A stretch of 64,000 nucleotides of DNA. Origin: Catenaria anguillulae PL171 (taxonomy: Eukaryota; Blastocladiomycota; Blastocladiomycetes; Blastocladiales; Catenariaceae). Shown here piece after piece: positions 61,504-64,000 of this stretch. How positions within the stretch are numbered: position 1 is the first letter of the stretch; every line of letters starts with the position of its first letter. Where the stretch lies: positions 1,054,001-1,118,000 of the forward strand of contig MCFL01000002.1 in NCBI GenBank assembly GCA_002102555.1. The letters are read 5' to 3'. Below the pieces are notes generated by a model that was not told the DNA's origin, ran no database searches, and was given only the letters and a program-made list of their open reading frames with translations. Position numbers and translations under genes: made by a program.

Positions 61504-63312
61504 ATGGCTGACGCCCATATCTCTGCTAGTGATGGACCCAGCTCGCCAACGCCATCCCCATCATTGCCACCGCCAGTGATCACGGCGACAACGAATGGCA
61601 AGGGGCCCGCCGCCCTATACCCAGCATCGCCAACATCTGCATACCACCAGCACCACTCGCTGCCTTCTCCTGGGTTCCCGTCGGCATGTGCCCTCCCACC
61701 ACTCCCGCTGTCGCCAACGCACCCGCCCACCTCGCCAACACAGGTTCAGCAGCAGCCCTCGGCACTGTCGCTCTCTCTTCCAGTCTCACCATCATCAGCT
61801 GCACCTCTCCCAGCAATCCCGGCATCACCGTCGTCGACTGCTGCTCTCCAGTCGCAAATTGCACAGTTGCAAGCCCAGATCCAGCAGCAAACGCTCGCTT
61901 TTGAAGAGTTCAAGCAGGCGAGTGCCCAGCGGGCTGCGCAGCAGCTCGAGGATCGCATGATCAAGGTCGTGGCGCTCTTGATTCGATTTGTGAGCAATCC
62001 ATCTGAGCAGGTTCCCGTCAAAACGCCACACTTTATTCGCAATGCGATCGACTCCTTGCGGGCAGTAAGAGACGGAGCAGTCGCTGGCGTCGTCATTGGT
62101 ATAGCTCCACGAACGGTTGCTATTTCTTTGTTGAAGCACTCCTTGTGCGCTAACGCGGATCGACTACCTTGTTTGTAGAACGTGATAGGCTGGCGCAGGA
62201 AAACACCCAATTGCACCAAGGTACGCTACCAATAGTCACGCTTGTCGTGATTGTATCTCATCCACTCTGTATGCATCTCTCTTGATTCAGATCGCGAGCA
62301 GCTTTCGTCGGAAATCAGCCATCTTCGCGACCAGCTTGACCTCGCCACCGACCAACTCGCGCAACTTCCAACCTTGAAATCGACCCTCTCCAAATCCACA
62401 TCGGACCTCGCCTCGGCCACGTCGGACCTGACCCAACTCCGGTCGCATCTGGCCGCAACCGAATCGCGCCTGACAACCGCGACCGGTGACCTGCACCAGG
62501 CTACCAAGCGCATCAAGGACCTTGAATCACAACTTGCCACGGCACGCACCTTGTGTGATGCTGCACGCGACTCGCAAGCACGCGCACAAGACGAATGCGC
62601 CCATTGGCAGCGCGAGGCCGAGCGCATGGCCGAGGAGGCTGCCATGGTGCAAGTCGCGCTCGAGGATGCACAAGCCGCGGCACGTGCCGACGCTGACATG
62701 CGCAATGGCCAGTGGCAGCGGCGCGTCGACGCCATGCGCGAGGTGAGCGAGGCGGCGCACCGCGAGTTGGAAAAGAAGCGCGAGCGGGTCGTCGAGCTGG
62801 AGGAGATTGTGGCCGACAAGGCAAAGATGGTCAGGGAGTTGCAGGCTGAAGTGCATTCGCTGACGCATCATATCCAGCACAAGTTGAATGACATTGCGTC
62901 GGAAAAGGACGTGGATCGTGCGCTTGTGGCCAACTTGGTCATTCAGTTTGTCACGCAACCGCCCGTGCGCAGGTGGGAAATTTTGACGCCGTTGGCGGCC
63001 ATGCTCAACTTTACGCCTGAGCAGCGCGTTGCCGTGGGGCTCGACAAACCGGGGCAGCATCCGCAATTGGCAAGTGCAGGTGCCAGTGTCGAGGCGCCGC
63101 CGGATCCGTTGGCGGCAAACCGTCGTGCATCGCTGGTCAGTGCCACGTCTCCAGTGACGGCGGATCCGCGGTCGCCAGCGTCGCCGAGCGCCGCCGGCTC
63201 GCAAAAGTTTGAGCAGTCGTTGAGCGAAAAGTTCATTTCGTTCCTGTTGCGCGAGGCAACCGTGACAGATGTTGGCGCAGCGTCGGCGTCAGGGGACAAG
63301 GGTAGGCAGTAG
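61504..63312 (+). CDS. RUD3: Golgin with GRAB domain, Rud3/GMAP-210-like
   Basis: Coiled-coil tether of the cis-Golgi recruited by Arf1. Exons 61504-62064, 62179-62220 and 62291-63312 (introns 114 and 70 nt). One G appears lost at the second exon's 5' edge; with it the protein is 542 codons. A Pro/Ser-rich lead of about 110 residues precedes coiled coil (LQSQIAQLQAQIQQQ, later REQLSSEISHLRDQLDLA to KMVRELQAEVHSL). The GRAB domain VDRALVANLVIQFV...PVRRWEILTPLAAML...EQRVAVGL follows. The aromatic residue of Arl1-type GRIP domains is absent, and the GL ending fits GRAB. In animals the relative GMAP-210 anchors the ciliary protein IFT20. Confidence 0.8.
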
Positions 63313-63491
63313 GCATTTCAACATCTCTCAATTCATTTATTAGACCATTTCCTTGAATTGCGCATGATCGGAGACTGCTAAAACATTCGATGGTGTTGAG
63401 GTTTGCAACCTGCGATTATATGGATTAAACGTGTGTACATGTGCGAATCCCAGCGACGAACAATTATTGACAGTATTTCGTGCCACTCTCG

Positions 63492-64000
63492 CTAGCAGCT
63501 CGGCATGTGTCCGCCGCATCCCCAGGAAATCGGTGTGGGAGGAGGCTCCTTGGAAGACAGCACAGTAATCCATACGCACTGACAGCACATGGCAATGGCA
63601 GTCGAGTCTGCGGAGCAATTGAGTGAGCAAAGTCCCCACCTCCCAGGCAATCGTTGAACTTCAACGCGATCATCCAGTACCTTTTGCGGCCACTAGTCCC
63701 TCCGCCAATGCTTGCCGATTCGGCATGTGATTCCGGAAAAACAGATACGCATTGGCCGTGTCGTCGCCGACCACGTCCCCTCCAGCACTAGCCTTGTCAC
63801 CATTCGTGTACTTCCATTGCTTTCCGGGAAACTGCTCAACCACAAAGTCGCATCCCGTGCATCGGAGTCGCGTGCATGTCGCCAAGCGGGCGGCACCTGG
63901 CGGGCACTTGACCAATAGCTGCTGCGAGCTGGAGGGAGGGGTGAAAGTACTTGAAGACGTGGTCGGAGTCAAGAGCGTTGGGCGAGAGAGCGGTCTGCTG
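63492..64000 (-). CDS. CFAP418: CFAP418 (C8orf37)-like ciliary protein, N-terminus beyond right edge
   Basis: Homologue of the cilium/photoreceptor protein CFAP418. The penultimate exon (63681 to beyond the edge, N-terminal end unresolved) encodes ATCTRLRCTGCDFVVEQFPG and NAYLFFRNHMPNRQALAEGL, the family signature (in animals RLRCTACDFRV and YLFLRNHMP). A 73-nt intron (63608-63680) leads to the last exon 63492-63607: MCCQCVWITVLSS to GCGGHMPSC, corresponding to the CQCSW and WVCGKH ending in animals. The paired Cys residues are kept. An upstream splice near 63960 is likely but unresolved. Like IFT54 and MOK, it is expected only in ciliated organisms. Confidence 0.88.

Overview
The window looks like nuclear DNA of a zoosporic (flagellated) fungus. 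Introns are short (about 66-150 nt, often starting GTACGT or GTATGT), genes are compact, and coding regions are GC-rich with many Gln/Ser/Ala/Pro-rich tails. Fungal traits are a chitin synthase, a long-chain alcohol oxidase of the fungal/plant GMC type, mitochondrial Arg8 and Lcl3-like proteins. Flagellar traits are IFT54, a MOK-type kinase and CFAP418. A blastocladiomycete or chytrid is the most economical guess; this is inference, since no rRNA or mitochondrial marker is present.

Layout. 1-11 kb: the end of an unrecognised Q-rich gene running off the left edge, MOK kinase, prefoldin subunit 2, a divergent histone H4/H3 pair with a cluster of CACGTG boxes between them, and the Fe-S assembly WD40 protein CIAO1. 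11-35 kb: an accessory block almost entirely on the minus strand. It holds six copies or pieces of one DUF4470-like gene family (two full-length at about 1,200 codons, one lacking its N-terminal third, three fragments). Among them sit three paralogous membrane proteins with a conserved N-terminal domain (possibly jacalin-like) and a Thr/Val-rich stalk. An LCL3-like nuclease gene lies inside this block and its start abuts one of the fragments. 35-43 kb: histone H2B, divergent IFT54, and a 1,271-residue chitin synthase whose gene contains a run of very small exons including one of 6 nt. 43-57 kb: a 7-TM protein, a peroxisomal-looking alcohol oxidase, an unrecognised nuclear-type protein, a Ragulator subunit (LAMTOR1-like), acetylornithine aminotransferase and a COMPASS Spp1/CFP1-like PHD protein. 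57-64 kb: two paralogous multi-TM proteins that share a TM-end motif with the 7-TM protein, a Rud3/GMAP-210-like golgin with a GRAB domain, and the CFAP418 gene cut by the right edge.

Functional threads are cilium building (MOK, IFT54, CFAP418, and possibly the GMAP-210-like golgin, whose animal relative anchors IFT20, the partner of IFT54), chromatin (H3, H4, H2B, Spp1-like), wall synthesis, and a locally duplicating accessory repertoire. About ten otherwise conserved genes are each broken by one or more one-base shifts, mostly at short homopolymers. The uniform direction (missing base) points to consensus sequencing error rather than decay, so exact protein ends there should be treated with care. 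All calls come from reading the sequence; no database search was run.
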